From: Hyperoplus lanceolatus
Taxonomy: Eukaryota > Chordata > Actinopteri > Uranoscopiformes > Ammodytidae
DNA length: 64,000 nt
NCBI GenBank assembly: GCA_026929865.2
Contig: CM049417.1
Span: 19,448,501-19,512,500 of the forward strand
Direction of reading: 5' to 3'
Each line of letters begins with the position of its first letter. The first letter of the stretch is position 1. The notes beneath the pieces are model-generated. The model had not been told where the DNA came from, did not search any database, and saw only the letters and a program-made list of their open reading frames with translations. Of this stretch, positions 38,705 to 51,353 are shown one piece after another. A program made the position numbers and the translations under genes.

Positions 38705-39000
38705 CCTCGTTTCCACTGAGCAGCACAGTTCAGTTCTCTATAGCACGGTTCGGCAGGGCACGGTACCCCCCTAGACTATGGTTCGCGTTCCCACTGCTGA
38801 CAGCACACATTCAAAAGTATCAGCGGTCAGAGTAGATACAGTCTATGGGACGGGCTTGGTATACCCCGATGAAAGTGTGATAAATATAGGTGCAGCACCG
38901 TCTGTGTAGCCTTCCCCAACTTTTTACAGTGGAAACACAAATACATTGGTGGCTAGCCGCACGGAACTGTACCGAACCACACTGTTGAATGGAAACACGG
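38705..39000. mobile_element. TIR element family C, copy 1
   Basis: Left end CCTCGTTTCCACTGAGCAGC followed by ACAGTTCAG and GCACGGTTCGG; the right end ACGGAACTGTACCGAACCAC, then TGGAAACACGG, is its imperfect inverse. A second, decayed copy lies at 45791-46090. Short non-coding DNA transposon of a type common in fish. Target duplication not found. Confidence 0.65.
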
Positions 39001-39373
39001 TTTCAGTCGACCAGTCAGACACTCTGAAGAGCTATTTTAGAAGTATGTAAAAAATAAAGAAGATAAAAAAAGAAAAACAAGGTGCATGTGTAAGCTTGTC
39101 TCTTCCTCAAAAGCACAAACTGTGGGCTGAGGCCTGCGTCAAATCAGCTAAAATGCAGCATCAAATAGAATATACCACTCCAACACATCATGCATGCTCA
39201 CAAATGTAAACTCAGGCATTTGTGTGCCCAGAAAGACACATACTGTACAAGCAGCGCGAGTGGCGCGCATATCCTGCGTACCACATGCTCCTGGCACTTT
39301 GACACGGACCCCCAACGCCACAAAGGCCAGTGGGAGGATGAATAATCACACTTCCGTCAAGGCAGAGAAAAGG

Positions 39374-39391
39374 AGAGAGAGAGAGGGAGAG

Positions 39392-39426
<35 letters not shown>
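39374..39426. repeat. (GA)n microsatellite, imperfect
   Basis: GA tract with GGGAGAGACAGATA interruption. Confidence 0.93.
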
Positions 39427-39430
<4 letters not shown>

Positions 39431-40154
39431 TGTGTGTTCCCAGCCAGAGCTTGCGTCGTGTTATGGAAAGCACAGAGCCCTTGAATAGACAAAACAAGCA
39501 TTCCACATGCCACTAGCCGACAAGGCAAGAAAACACAACTACAGGAGCCCTATTGAAATAAATAACCGGATAACACAGCGCTGGGGGATTGTGTTGCCCC
39601 TTTAATACATATGGCATAAGTCAACAATAATATGCCCCCCTTATCTTTTTCAAAAACAATTGAACACCAAGGTGCATTGTTGCGACTGGTTGAGATTTTA
39701 GTGGCTTTTGTGCACACACGCCAAGCCGTTTGGTATGTAAATGCTCTACTTAGGCGTACATGAAGGATGTAAGGAGCCGCTCGGGGCGTACACGCTACAC
39801 TCATAGGGGGCAGCAAAATAATTAAAATGCCAAGTGTCTCCCATTATCTAAATGCTAATTTGCCCTGGATATAGCCCGAGCTAAAATGTAACGCCACATT
39901 ACGGGTTGCTGCAGTGCACCAAGGAAATAGTTAGAGGGGGGAGGAAGGGACTTCCCTTCAATTAGCCTAGCATGCTGTATGCTATGTTTTACCTGCAGGC
40001 TGAGGCTTTGATTGGTTCATTCACCCTGCGGCCTCGTGTCATTCAATGTGGATTTCCTTAGAAGGATCATATCCCCACCCCTCTGGTTCATGCGTTGCTA
40101 ATCGTTACATATCTAAATAAGCTTAGTTGAAAGACACAATGCTGCTGTGATAAT
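39427..40154. other. Non-coding DNA
   Basis: Nothing recognised beyond complex, mostly repeat-free sequence. Confidence 0.55.
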
Positions 40155-40330
40155 ATAGCCTGGTCCAACCAGACCATCGTACTTCATTTCATTTGTACAG
40201 AAGGTCTCGAACTGCTGTAATTGACAAACGTTCACTCACTTGGAGGCCGGTGTCTGTTGAAGTTTAAAACTATTGGATCTGCCCAGTACCACTCTGGATC
40301 AGCCAACCAATCGCATAACGTTTGGTTGTG
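40155..40330 (+). mobile_element. TIR element family E, copy 2 (partial)
   Basis: Begins ATAGCCTGGTCCAACCAGAC and runs through CATTTGTACAGAAGGTCTCG, AGTTTAAAACTATTGGATCT, GCCCAGTACC and CCAACCAATCGCATAACG, ending near 40330. It matches one end of the complete copy at 61757-62374 and joins the two parts that the LINE separates at 17493/19853. The other half of the element is missing. Confidence 0.8.
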
Positions 40331-41224
40331 CCAGACACAATTTAAAATAATGTATTTTGTGTCTGTTGTGTCTTTGGTCTGAATATTTGTATTGAACTGG
40401 TCAAACTAGTGTCAATAAGGAGACTGGCAGCAAGTGTTTGTACATTGTATTATGGGTACTGGTGTGTTTTTGCCTTGACTCAGATTAGATAAGAAAGCCT
40501 GAGTCAACATCTGAAAGGACAGACAGGCGGCATTGGAACCGGCAGCTTATCGAAGCCTTCTATGCATGAAAATACATCATTGCCAACCGGGAGGGCAATG
40601 GGACAAAACAAGAACACAGATACGAGATACTTTTTTGCTGAATACACATATAGAAATGAAATTGTGTTGTTTTTGCTTTCCCATCTATATCCTGATAAGA
40701 CCGTCAAAGGACATGCAGGGAAGGGTAGCAACCGCCTTTTAGAAAAGCTGTTCAAATATGTTAGTTCTTACAATATCCTTGCTAAGGTTTATTGAGTGAG
40801 TTCCTTTGATGTGTGCAAGGCCGTATTAATAGATTTAAAAAGCTAAACTTTTCTTATTTTGTACTTGGACGCCCTTGAAAGCTGTTTTAGCTAAGCTATT
40901 GTTCTCATGAAAGGTAGTGCTTGTGCAACACGGTTGAGGAAAAAAGCAATGGTTTCGCCCCCAAGGCAAAAGCAACAACTCCCCCTTTGACAAATGCCTG
41001 CCATTGCTACGTTAGAGACCAAACAAGAGCAGTTCCCCGCCATCAGCGCTGGTATATTGTAGCACTTGGAACAAGACATTTTATTATGCAGCCCCAGAAA
41101 AACGAATAAATAGGCCCCATTTTCTTCAGCCACAGATTGGAATTCAAATCAAATGCCACCTTCAAACAAATGTCAGTACAAAAGAATCAAAACCGTTCCT
41201 TCAATGCCTGACATCAAGGCGGAA
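40331..41224. other. Non-coding DNA
   Basis: No gene seen. Open frames of 60-80 codons on both strands have no recognisable features. Confidence 0.55.
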
Positions 41225-41700
41225 TACACAGTTTGACATTTGGAAGTGATTTTGCTCTCCCCCTGTCTACATATGAACCCACATCAAGCAAATAGGCTTT
41301 GGTACAATCGAACACCCTCATCGGAAAACCTTAATACAAGCTCCCCCCAACCCAACACAACCCGCCCCCAAATGCCATCAAACATGATTAAGACACTGTC
41401 AAGCCTGACATTGCCATCTCCCGTGCTGTCAGAGGCCCGCACTGGGAGTCACTGTTGACTGACTGCCTGGATGTGCCTTATCATTAACGGGGCCACATAT
41501 GCCACCACGGAGGGGCTTTGATGACAGAAACCAAGGCCCCGAATGCCGCCCCCACCTCCCCTCCCCTTTTTGCCAGCCCAAAGTGTCACCTAAATGAGAT
41601 AGGGCCCAGGAGCTAAGGGATTAGGCAATGCATAATTACCTATTTAAAGACCCTAATTGAGCATTTCATTAAAAGACTGGCACTGAGATTTTGCCAAGGA
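41225..41700. promoter_or_regulatory. Candidate conserved non-coding block
   Basis: Complex sequence with a C-rich stretch (41341-41372, 41548-41570) and AATGCATAATTACC, TATTTAAAGACC and CTAATTGAGC near 41627-41662, a cluster of homeodomain-like cores. No simple repeats. Only texture supports a regulatory role. Confidence 0.25.
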
Positions 41701-44140
41701 GGGGCACACTACGGAGAGAGACATGTTTGCCTGTGTGCATGGATGCATGTACACATGTGCAACCTTGAACTCAAGTGTTACCTTGTTAGCATGCTTGTTT
41801 CTTTTGTTTACATTGCACTTTGACTGTTTGGCATGTGATTGTGCCAGGCAATCCACTTCCAAGATTCACCTTTAGAAAAATTGATTGACAGCCAAGGTTA
41901 AAAGTACTGTGCTCTTTCACATATCCAGCCTTACCGCTAATCTAGATTAAGTTACATCATTAGATAAAGACAGTGGTTTTCTAAATCTACATTTTAGGCA
42001 ACTGTTAGTCCAGCTGCACTGGAATGCCTACAATTACCTAAACAAACATGTACGACTCCACTTGACCCAGCTGACATTTTTGTATTGTATCAAAACAAAA
42101 CGTAAACTGTATTAAGTAATTTACGTAACTTGTGAATAAGTTATTATATCTAAAGTATGGGACAGAGGTTGTTGTATGCAGATGTTCTAAAGCTCCCTAT
42201 TGGTGATATTGGGCTATGTAAAACAAATTGACTTGACCAGAGTGGACATTTTCATTCTGCATTATTTACTTGATAAAAGCTGTTCCAACAGGAAATAGAT
42301 GAAGTCATTCTTCACTTGCTTTAGTACACAAAGAAACAAAACTTGTTGTGGAGATCTGACCAGTTTTTGTATTAATGTGATGCAAGGTCTGCTCCAGTTG
42401 TTCAACTTGCTATTTTTGGGAACCACTGCCAATGTGATAAAAGAAAACACTACAAAGCAAATAAAAAAACACATTTCCTTTCTCTGTGAAGCTAATTGAA
42501 CGTAATGAAAGGGATTTTTTGTCTGCACACATTAATGTTAGATTACCCCTAGCCCGACGACAAAAGACAGCAAGTGAGTAAAATGTCGCAAACGTTGTCA
42601 GCCATCAAGCTCATCCTTTCATTGGTGCCATGGAGTGTCAGCGCCTAGGTCCAGTGCCACATGTAAAGCATTTTGGCAGGCAAGAGATGGGCAACAAGAT
42701 GGATATGTATCTCTGTATCTGCCTTACAGAAGATATGTTGATGTTTACCACTGACATTGCATTTCTAATTTGGAGTTTAGATGGTCCCAATTAGGTTTTG
42801 AAAAAAACACAATTTTACATTAACTCCAAAAGGAGATGGTATTATCGCAGTCTTAAGCATCTGTGTGAGAAAGAGAAGAGGAAATGGAATGCATTTACCT
42901 CCCCCACCATTTAACATTTTTGGTTGGCACTCAATCCTACACCATGTCTTGTCGAACTATGTCTTTGCACATTTACTCACATACCGTACATCAGTCTTGG
43001 CACATACTTTATATAAAAGGTCCTCAGTGAAGACCACCATTATACACTTAGTTATGAGCTCCCAACATCTTACATTGGCTTGTTTCACAGCTACATTAAC
43101 AAATGGTCTTCTGTCATTGCAAAAAACTTCAACATCAACATTCCTTGGAGCAGAATGCTAGACCCAGATAGTTTTGCTAATGACCAATTTGACCTGATTT
43201 CCAGGGGCCAGCAGGCTGTGACTCTCCTCTGTCCCTCTCTCATCTCCACAGCATATCTAGGATCACTTCACTGTGTGGACGCTGGCGAGTCACCGGCAGT
43301 TGCCTAGCGCATGATTGACTTGTTTGCTAAATGACTAGCATCTGAAGTGGCAACGCTAGCTGGGGGCTATTGGAGTCTTTGGGGGCAGACACCAGCTGTT
43401 AACTGCTAACAGATAAAGTGTCCCGTCCCTATGGGGGATTTTTTCATATGAGTGTGGGATGTGATGGGGAGTGGTGCTTTCGTCTGGCCAGAGAGATGCT
43501 CATGGCTGTAATGACACTGAACCATCAATGAGTCAGTCAGTAGTGCCGCTCGAGAACCAGACCTATTATTTTGCTTTTGACATGATGGAGGTTGAAAGGT
43601 GGCCCGTGCACTATGCCGAGGAATTGAACCTGGAACTAGTACATGACGGGTGAGAAATATGTCCCTGAGCTACAGATGAAAACAAACTCAAAAGTGAAAA
43701 ATAATCCAACGTCTGCTTTAAATGTTGATTAATTGGCATTGTATCATTAGCAACCTTTGATCTTGCTGCCATGAAGACTTAGCCAAGGAGAGTGACACAC
43801 ACACATACTTACTAGCGTCCATGTAATCCCAATACATTAAGGAATCAGAGCAAATGCAACAACACACACTGACTTTGAATAATCTTGCTGTGGTTAAATC
43901 AAATGAAGAGCTGTGTAGCAATCTTGGTAGAAATGTGCATGGCCCATGTTTTGAGCCCGTATGCAACACTAAACACTTAAACAGGTTCAGAAAGTGTATG
44001 CATCAGATTAAATACACTAAGCTGTTTCCATGACCTATGAATTTAACACATACATTGATTGTATCCATTGAGTATTACGGTAACAGTAAATATGGTATAA
44101 TATGAGAAAACCATATAATTACATCATTAAATCTATTATT
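41701..44140. other. Non-coding DNA
   Basis: No gene recognised. One frame (43471-43653) has exon-like composition (NQTYYFAFDMMEVERWPVHY) and ends at GACGG|GTGAGA, but I see no convincing acceptor and no homology. Confidence 0.5.
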
Positions 44141-44215
44141 ATCAGACAACTAACAACACATGGACAAATCCTTCTGTAATACACTTCAGTGCTAAGAATG
44201 ATTACAAATAATGTA
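44141..44215 (+). repeat. Dispersed repeat family A, fragment 5
   Basis: ATCAGACAACTAACAACACA, then GGACAAATCCTTCTGTAATA and CAGTGCTAAGAATGATTAC: the 5' part of the family only. Confidence 0.6.
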
Positions 44216-45790
44216 AGAATGAAAGTCACAAAAGAGTGCTTATAAAAACACTGTTTCTCCCTGCCGTGTCGTGCCTTAAAGACCTACTTCACCGGTGGAA
44301 ATATGAAAGTATATTCAACTCTGAGATCATATGAAGTATAAATGTGAAAACATTTTAGAAACATTTTCATCCTAGCCTGAGAAAAGGCAGAAAGAGTGTG
44401 TTATGGTCTCACTGTCTCACCCTACATTTTACTAGTGTGACATCACTTCAGTATAAATGTAGGGTTAGGATTTTCAGGACAGCTGGGCCAAGAACCTCAT
44501 TCATTATATTATAATAGTGATTGTATAATGATGAAACGCTGGGTTCCGTATGGGTGAAGTATTCCTTTAAGAATATCCAAAACCAGGTAGTTTCTTCTTC
44601 AAAGTTCTTCAATAGTTCTGGCAGCTCCAGTGATACTAGAGCCAATCTAACGGGGCGTTCCAATGCGGCCCCTATCAGGCCCAATCTTGGCCTGGCGTAT
44701 TCACTATCTCCTCCATCTCTATTAGGGGGGGACATCCATCTTGATTTCTGCTGAGTGCCAAAAAGAAGTAGCAGGAGAAGGAGAGGGAGAGATGGAAGAG
44801 AGAATGGAATGGAAGAAGGCTGTTGACCTGATAAGGCAGCTGAGAATCAGAGGAGGGATCTCGAGGAGCATGGTCCGACATGCTGGAGAGAGGAACCTCA
44901 TCCTTATCTAATTACCACAGGGCCGTTTTGCTAGGGCAGATAGCGCAAATGTTTATGGCGGCCCGGTTGATGCAGCACTCCCGATGCCTTTACAAGCACG
45001 CACACGTTCTCTCACACGCACACTTATGCAGATATGATTAACATTCAAACACACATCCAATAACGCAGTGAGTTACAAGCACACACACACACACAGACAG
45101 GCAGGCACACAAACACACATACATGAGGCCCAGGGCTGAGTGCCATAACAGCCCAATGAAATATATTCAGATTAGAAAGGTGTCGCATTACTCTCCAGCC
45201 GGATGATAAATACGCGGTTAGCACCGTCATTAATCTTGTACCCCTCCCCACCTCCCGCCTCCAAACGTGGTGATGTAAGGGGAGGGGAGCCAGCAATACA
45301 CTGGATGGAGCCAGTACTTCGGATAGGGCTGCAGTGGTGCGGCCGGTGGTTACACGCACAAAGCAAGTGGCACAGCCGTGTTTTACTAGGTCTCGCAAGC
45401 ACAAGAGGTCAAGAGCATTCTGACTCACTGGGCTCGCTTGTAACGGCACGGTTCGGTCAGGGTTTTTTGGTTGGCACTGGTTCTTTATTCAGCGATTGTT
45501 GCATGGGGAAAAACATAGAAAACCCCTACATAAGTTGCAAACACAGTGTCTTTTGTTCTAAAGCTCTCCATAGACTGTCCCTGTCAGTCCCTCTACATTC
45601 ACCTCTTTCATTTTTCTCCAGCCTCCTCTGTCTTTCTCAGCACACAGCTTTCTGGTACAACAGTGCAACCCTCCCTTCTTTCCTCCCAAGGGGTGTGTGA
45701 CATATTGCCCCCGAACGGCATTTCATCATACGTGGCCATTGACTGGCTAATGAGCAGCAAACATAAAACACTAGAGGGCTGAGAAGACAA
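44216..45790. other. Non-coding DNA
   Basis: No gene recognised. The 165-codon plus frame at 45203-45700 and 134-codon minus frame at 45045-45449 overlap each other and have no domain; I take both as chance frames in a GC-richer stretch. Confidence 0.5.
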
Positions 45791-46090
45791 TTTCCTAATG
45801 TTTACTAAGCAGCACAGTTTGGTTCGGCACGGCAAGGTTCGGCAGGGCACGGTAACCCTACATCTGGCGTGTGCACCCTTACTTGGTAGGCGGGGTTTAT
45901 GCCTTAAGGCAATATTGTTGGTCAGAGTATACCGTCTATGGGTCAGAGCTGTTGAACAGTGCTGGCCAAGAGCTGCACAGTGCCCACTCTGCCATTTTTT
46001 TCTCTAAACACAAGACTCTTCACTCTTGCTGAGGAGAGTACACATGGCAGTGTATCTCTTGCACGGAAATGATGATTCTGTCGACCAATC
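45791..46090. mobile_element. TIR element family C, copy 2 (decayed)
   Basis: ACTAAGCAGCACAGTTTGG, then GGTTCGGCAGGGCACGGTA and AGTATACCGTCTATGGG align in order with copy 1 at 38705. A further match near the end is TCTGTCGACCAATCA, against TCAGTCGACCAGTCA next to copy 1. The borders are uncertain. Confidence 0.5.
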
Positions 46091-47127
46091 AATGGACTGC
46101 AGTGTGTAGCTTCACTATTGTGGGTACCCCCAAATAAAGGGTTACAGAAATGGCCGATCCGATCAGTGGACACGAGGCTAATAGAGGGTCGATGCACAGT
46201 CAGTGGCTTGAGAAGCACTTATCTAATGCAAACACTGCCTTGTCTCTCTAGGGAGGCTTCAGACAGACAGTTCAGGCCAGGTGGCACATTGCTCTTTTAT
46301 ACAAACACAGCCCTGGAGAATGGTCAAAGGTCAAGAGATGAGGAAATTACGTGTGATAAATTGGCGACGGTGCCAGTAGTGCAGTGTGTATAAAATGTTA
46401 GCAGGGTCATCCTCCCCTTTCCCCCCCTCCCCTCTCCTTCACTGGTGCGTTTGATGAAGTGTAGTAGTCTTTCAAAGTACAGCATGTGTCTCCGGCATGC
46501 TGAAAGTCCGTTTGTACAGGATCCTCCCACGTGTCCTCACTGAAGTGGTGCCTCTTGGGGAAAAAAAATGAGTGGGAGCAACTTCATTCCATTTGGTCCA
46601 AAAGTACAGCTAAAAATAAAAAAAAAATGCTCAATATCAACGTTGAGTCAACATTGAGTGACCTAATGTTAAAGTAGTGTTACATCGCTTCGTCATCTAT
46701 AGTACAGTCTGTTCAAAGGCAGACGTGTGGACAATTCTGTTTTGTATACTGTAAATCGTAATTATGAGAAACTGACAACATGTATTATGTAGCCATCAGT
46801 GTACTAAAATCCCAATACCGAATTTCTCTAGATTGCAACAACGTAACGCAACTAAGAAATACCTACCACAGATAACTTTATCATATATTTTCAACAACAA
46901 ACAAATCCAACCCAATGGAGCACAGCAAACTGTGTCCCTGAAAAAGTGGTTCGACATCATATCTATTTTCAGATGTTTTGCTGATCCAGAGGTTCTTGAA
47001 GGAATGAAAGTCGAGGTGAAAAATGTATGGCTGATTTCACATTCCAAGGACAACGTTTCTCATAGTTGTTAGAAACATTGGACCATAGTTGTGCACCCCA
47101 CTCTAAAAAATAAAAGTCAACAAGTTA
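46091..47127. other. Non-coding DNA
   Basis: Nothing recognised. AT-rich, with a C/T-rich stretch at 46410-46440. Confidence 0.55.
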
Positions 47128-47158
47128 ACCAGTGCTTGAAAAAAACAATGTTTTTGAC
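47128..47158 (+). repeat. Dispersed repeat family A, 3' fragment
   Basis: CAGTGCTTGAAAAAAACAAT then GTTTTTGAC, the 3' end motif of family A, seen also near 50490-50512 and 37090-37112. Short, so support is modest. Confidence 0.45.
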
Positions 47159-47905
47159 TGCAGTGTCTTAAGTTATCACCAAGACATGAACAGGATGAGT
47201 TGCATTCAAGACCTTTGAGCTCAACAACAGCCCTTCACTGGGACCATTGTGTGAGAAAGGCCAATATAAAACCCTAGTGTTTGTATTGCAAGATGGCTGA
47301 TTAGCTCTTAAGGGGGCTGTAAATAATTTTGATTCCTTCGCTTGGGGCGTCATTTAGGAAGGCGCTTGTTAAATTACGAGTGATGAAAACTATTCTGCAC
47401 ATGCAATCGCCTAGAATGGTATATACAATTATACTATAATTGAGCACAACTTTGACACAACAGTACTTCTGTTCACACAATTAGTTTGTGTCTAGCCAAT
47501 TGAGTTACCACTATTTTTATTGATTCTCCAGTCGACCCCCAAACCACTCTGTTGCACCATAAAATGCTCGCAAGCGCAATTGGGACCACTATAATGGCGT
47601 CTCAACACAGAAATAAACTTGTTTTACTGCTGCAAACAAAGTGATGTGATCTGGACAGGTTGTATTTTGTGCTGGGATAATGACTGTGTTTTACAGACAG
47701 GTCTCCATGTGAACTCCAATTACTTGTCTGGGGCGACTGAGCAACATCGGTCTCAAGCACATTGTAAAACAAAGAAGTCCATATTGTTAACGTGTTTATT
47801 AAACACAAAGTGAATGTCTGGTGAGAATATCTTTTCCAGACTATTCACACTTTGCACGACATAACCTGGGATGACTCATGTGATTGTCCACCAATTATAT
47901 GACCA
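47159..47905. other. Non-coding DNA
   Basis: Nothing recognised. Confidence 0.55.
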
Positions 47906-48076
47906 CTTAAAGGTTCAGTAAGCAAAATGGTACTTTCAACTAACTTCCTGACAGTGACTGCAGTTAGCAGTCCCCTCCCTATGTCACCACATTAATGCAC
48001 TGCGGTCTTCAAGCAGCGAGACATCTAGCATCGTCTCTGATTCTGTAAGTGCGATAGAACATGATAAAAACCATCA
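47906..48076 (+). repeat. Possible TTAAAGG-type element hosting the SINE
   Basis: The stretch begins CTTAAAGGTTCAGTAAGC, resembling the start of family B (TTTAAAGGTGGAGTCTGCC) and of the TIR element at 28782. Its right end was not found. The SINE at 48089 is inserted in it or just after it. Confidence 0.3.
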
Positions 48077-48088
48077 AAACAGACATTG

Positions 48089-48281
48089 GGGGAGCGCTCC
48101 GGTGGCGTAGTGGATAGAGCGCGTACCATATTGGCTCTGGCCTTCGTTGCAGTGGTCGTGGATTCAAATCCGACCAGTGGACCTTCACTGCATGTCACCC
48201 CCTCTCTCTCCGTCTCCCCATTTCAACTCTGTACTATCCAATAAAGCTTGAAAATGCCAAAAATTATTAAAACAAATAGAT
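48089..48281 (+). mobile_element. tRNA-derived SINE, 193 bp, with 12-bp target duplication
   Basis: Flanked by AAACAGACATTG on both sides (48077-48088 and 48282-48293), a perfect 12-bp direct repeat. The head has an A box (TGGCGTAGTGG, 48103-48113) and a B-box-like GGATTCAAATCC (about 48160-48171). The body contains CACTGCATGTCACCCCCTCT and the 3' end is CAATAAAGCTTGAAAATGCC with an A-rich tail. It is a different family from the SINEs at 15090 and 58773. Perfect flanks suggest a young insertion. Confidence 0.92.
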
Positions 48282-48293
48282 AAACAGACATTG

Positions 48294-50214
48294 AGAAGGA
48301 TTTTTACCTGCTCCGCCATTGTAGGCACATAAACATCCACTCATCTGTCACTCTCTACACGTGCACCGGCAGTGAGACGTGCCAATTTGTAGCGTTCTAT
48401 CTTCTAATTGAGAGACCTGTGTCATGAAGCGTGCACACTATATACGTGATCACTGAATGCAGATAGAGCGATTTAACACGTATATTAACGCACACGTTAA
48501 AATGCTACTACATCATGGGCACTCTAACCATTGTCCAACAACTTTTTGACATGCATAATCAAACGTGCCCATCATCTTGCTAAACCAACATTTGAAACCA
48601 AACTTGACCAACTCTGCCACAAGGTTGAAAGAATGACAATTAAAGAAAATGTCCTTTGACTTTCACATTTTTTTATATGATTTCATTATTCACACTCTGC
48701 AGAACTGGCTCTCTGTTAACTTAATCACTGTGACACCCATTTTCTCATAAATATGCAAATATACCATACAGACATGTTGAATACTTTGAGGGCAAAAGGA
48801 ACTTTGGGTGAAGAGTTGCTCAAAACCTTATTCTAAAAATCTCAAGTCAAGTCTATGGAACACCTCGTGTGGCTCGCATTTGTTTCAGAAATTGTAAAGT
48901 TGCTCGGTTCCCACAGGAACTTGTTCTGCCAAAACATAGCATGCTTGCCTGTCACAGTAAATGTAATCATAGAAAATGGGAGCACTCTGCGCTGCTCTCA
49001 TCACTGCCACTTCTTTTGAGTGGTTTTGTTTCCACTGTGGTAAGAATTGAAGCAGATAGATGGGAGGCATAACAAAGATAGAAAAAAATATAACATAATC
49101 TTATATATATATATCTCTATAATCTTAATGAAACTAATATCATAAAACTCTATACACAATGGAGGTCTGGTTATATGGCTAGAAATATAATTTTACACTC
49201 CGGTTCTCTGTGTCCCTCTAGACAACCGGCTCAGTAGTAAAAAAAACACATCTCCACGGATTGACTGGCGGTATCACTTTGTGAGAAGGTAGTGGGGGGA
49301 AAAAGACAGGGAGGCAAGTAAAGGGGATTTGTGGGGGGTATTGAGGCATTGCACGCCTGCTGCTGGCTTGTGCCCTGTCCCACACTGCACATTCTGGACG
49401 TGTGCAACAGTCTTCAGGAGATGAACAATGTAGGAGTTTGGTAGTCCATGTACAACTACTCTCTCCCTTGAGGAGGACTGTGTCAGTAAAATGTTCCGTC
49501 AGCTGTCGTTTCTTAGCCGGCGTGTCTTGCGCTTGCCGATCTCCTTAATATTTGACGGGGGGGGCAGAGCGTGTGGACTAACAGCTGGGGAGCCTGTGTG
49601 CCTCCTATATACTGCCCTTGTGCTCCTCCTCCTCCCTCCTGCCACCCTTTGCGTTTCTCCTTCTCTCTGCCCCAGCAGGTCAGCCTACTGACGGCTAATA
49701 AAAGAAGCAGCTCCCCCTTCGACTGCGAACAGCTGGGTGCCTGTGATCTAACTCGGCAATCGGCTTTTTCCCTCTTTAAGTCCAATAGCAAAAAGTGCGT
49801 AAAAATAGCACAAGGATGAGGCCGACAAACAGAGAGGATTGGGATGAATGGGGGGGGGGGGGTTGGTTGGTTGGACAGAGGGGATGGGGGGAATAAAAGT
49901 GATAAAAGTGTGAGCGGGGGGGGGGGGAAAAGTGTGAGAACAGACATAGTAGCACGCAGTAGTAATCCAGAGGAACGGGAGCTCAGTTTCTGTCTCGTCC
50001 GTGGCTTTTTCATGGTCTAACCAGCTAATCAATAGCACAGAGAAAACACTATTTCAGTTGGCTCACTGGAGCTGTCCGTACCGGAAAAAATACTGAGAGT
50101 GCCAACTCAGTCGCTCTGGGTTTTTATCCTTTTTCTTTTAGTTTGTGTCTTTTGTGTTTTCCACCACACAGCACTCCTTCTTTCAGAAACTGTTTTTTAA
50201 GAAGAAAATCAATC
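48294..50214. other. Non-coding DNA with purine/G runs
   Basis: No gene recognised. G runs at 49852-49862 and 49917-49927 and a GC-richer segment at 49490-49800. The 166-codon minus frame at 49513-50013 is Pro/Leu/Ser-rich because of these runs and shows no domain. Confidence 0.5.
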
Positions 50215-50515
50215 ATCAATCAGACAGTAAACATACAAACAAATCCTTCTGTTATAACTTTCAAAATAGAACAAAGAAATCTAATGATTGTGTCGGAAGT
50301 TAAGTTGGTGTAAGTACATTACAAGTTGAGATATTTATGGTTGCATAGGAACACATATTCAGACGCAAAGAGACAAGGTTTAGTCAAATAAACACCTATA
50401 TGTACATTTTGGACCTTTTATTTATACTAGCATGAAGCACTGAAGCAAAATAGCCAAAAATCTTCAGACTGACCGGTCCGGTGGTTGAAAAAAACAATGT
50501 TTTTGCCTTAATATG
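50215..50515 (+). repeat. Dispersed repeat family A, copy 6 (fullest)
   Basis: Blocks in order: CAGACAGTAAACATACAAAC, AAATCCTTCTGTTATAAC, TAAGTACATTACAAGTTGAG, CATATTCAGACGCAAAGAGA, AGTCAAATAAACACCTATAT, GTACATTTTGGACCTTTTAT, GCACTGAAGCAAAATAG and TGGTTGAAAAAAACAATG. It links the 5' blocks (copies 2, 4, 5) to the 3' blocks (fragments 1, 3 and 47128), so it anchors the family. Confidence 0.72.
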
Positions 50516-51095
50516 TTTAGCCGATACACAGGATGTGATGTATCTGGTTCAATAGCCAGTGTGCACATACGCAGGAGCCCTAGCTGGATGTGATGGGGAA
50601 TGCAGTGGGTGGGAACAGCTGAAGTATGTCATTGACATTAACAAGACAAAGGTCTTCTGTTTATATAGTGGGACTGATAATAAAAAGCGGGGGTTTAAAA
50701 AAAAAAGAAATCAAAATGCTCACCATTTAAAAAAGAGGCAGCCAAACATATAGCTATCCCGTTCACCATTTATAAAACCAAGCACAGTGCAGAGTGATTG
50801 CAATAGGCTGTGGAGATTATTTTGGATATTGACCTCACTTTGAAACTAAATTATTTTGGTCCTCCAAGAGAGCTTTGATGCCTTTGCAGAGGCTGTAGGG
50901 GATGGATGAGGCCCTTCCCTTTTTCTAATGTTGGCATTCCAGTTTGGAGAGAGACATGAGAGTGGCACCGTCACTCTAAAACAAGAACTGTGGGTGGGGG
51001 GAATGTGACGACTTAAATAGCTGAGCATATGACCCGTCATGCCTGACCTACGCTCCCTTATCACACTGCTCTTCCATAGATATCTTTTTCAAATG

Positions 51096-51096
<1 letters not shown>
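50516..51096. other. Non-coding DNA
   Basis: Nothing recognised. Confidence 0.55.

Positions 51097-51163
<67 letters not shown>
51097..51163. repeat. (TG)n microsatellite
   Basis: About 33 TG units. Confidence 0.96.
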
Positions 51164-51165
<2 letters not shown>

Positions 51166-51264
51166 CGGGAAAGTTGTTGAGTATGAGAGACGACTCCAGA
51201 TGCTCCCAGCTGGCTGTTGCCCAGTGAGGCTAATACACTACTGCCCGCCTAATTAGAGCATGTG

Positions 51265-51276
51265 CACACACCCACC

Positions 51277-51352
<76 letters not shown>
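51265..51352. repeat. Compound (CCCA)n / (CA)n
   Basis: CACCCACCCACCCACCCACA passing into about 34 CA units. Confidence 0.95.

Positions 51353-51353
<1 letters not shown>

Noticed and set aside
43471-43653. Exon-like frame ending at a GTGAGA donor-like site
   Set aside because: No convincing acceptor, no recognised protein similarity; one weak donor is not enough.
45203-45700. 165-codon plus and 134-codon minus frames overlapping near 45.0-45.7 kb
   Set aside because: Both open by chance in a GC-richer stretch; no domain, and they overlap in opposite directions.
48089-48175. Possible tRNA gene
   Set aside because: A and B boxes belong to a SINE head: the element has a SINE body, an A-rich tail and a 12-bp target duplication, and the head does not fold as an intact tRNA by eye.
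49513-50013. 166-codon minus-strand Pro/Ser/Leu-rich frame
   Set aside because: Composition is explained by G runs at 49852 and 49917 and purine-rich DNA.
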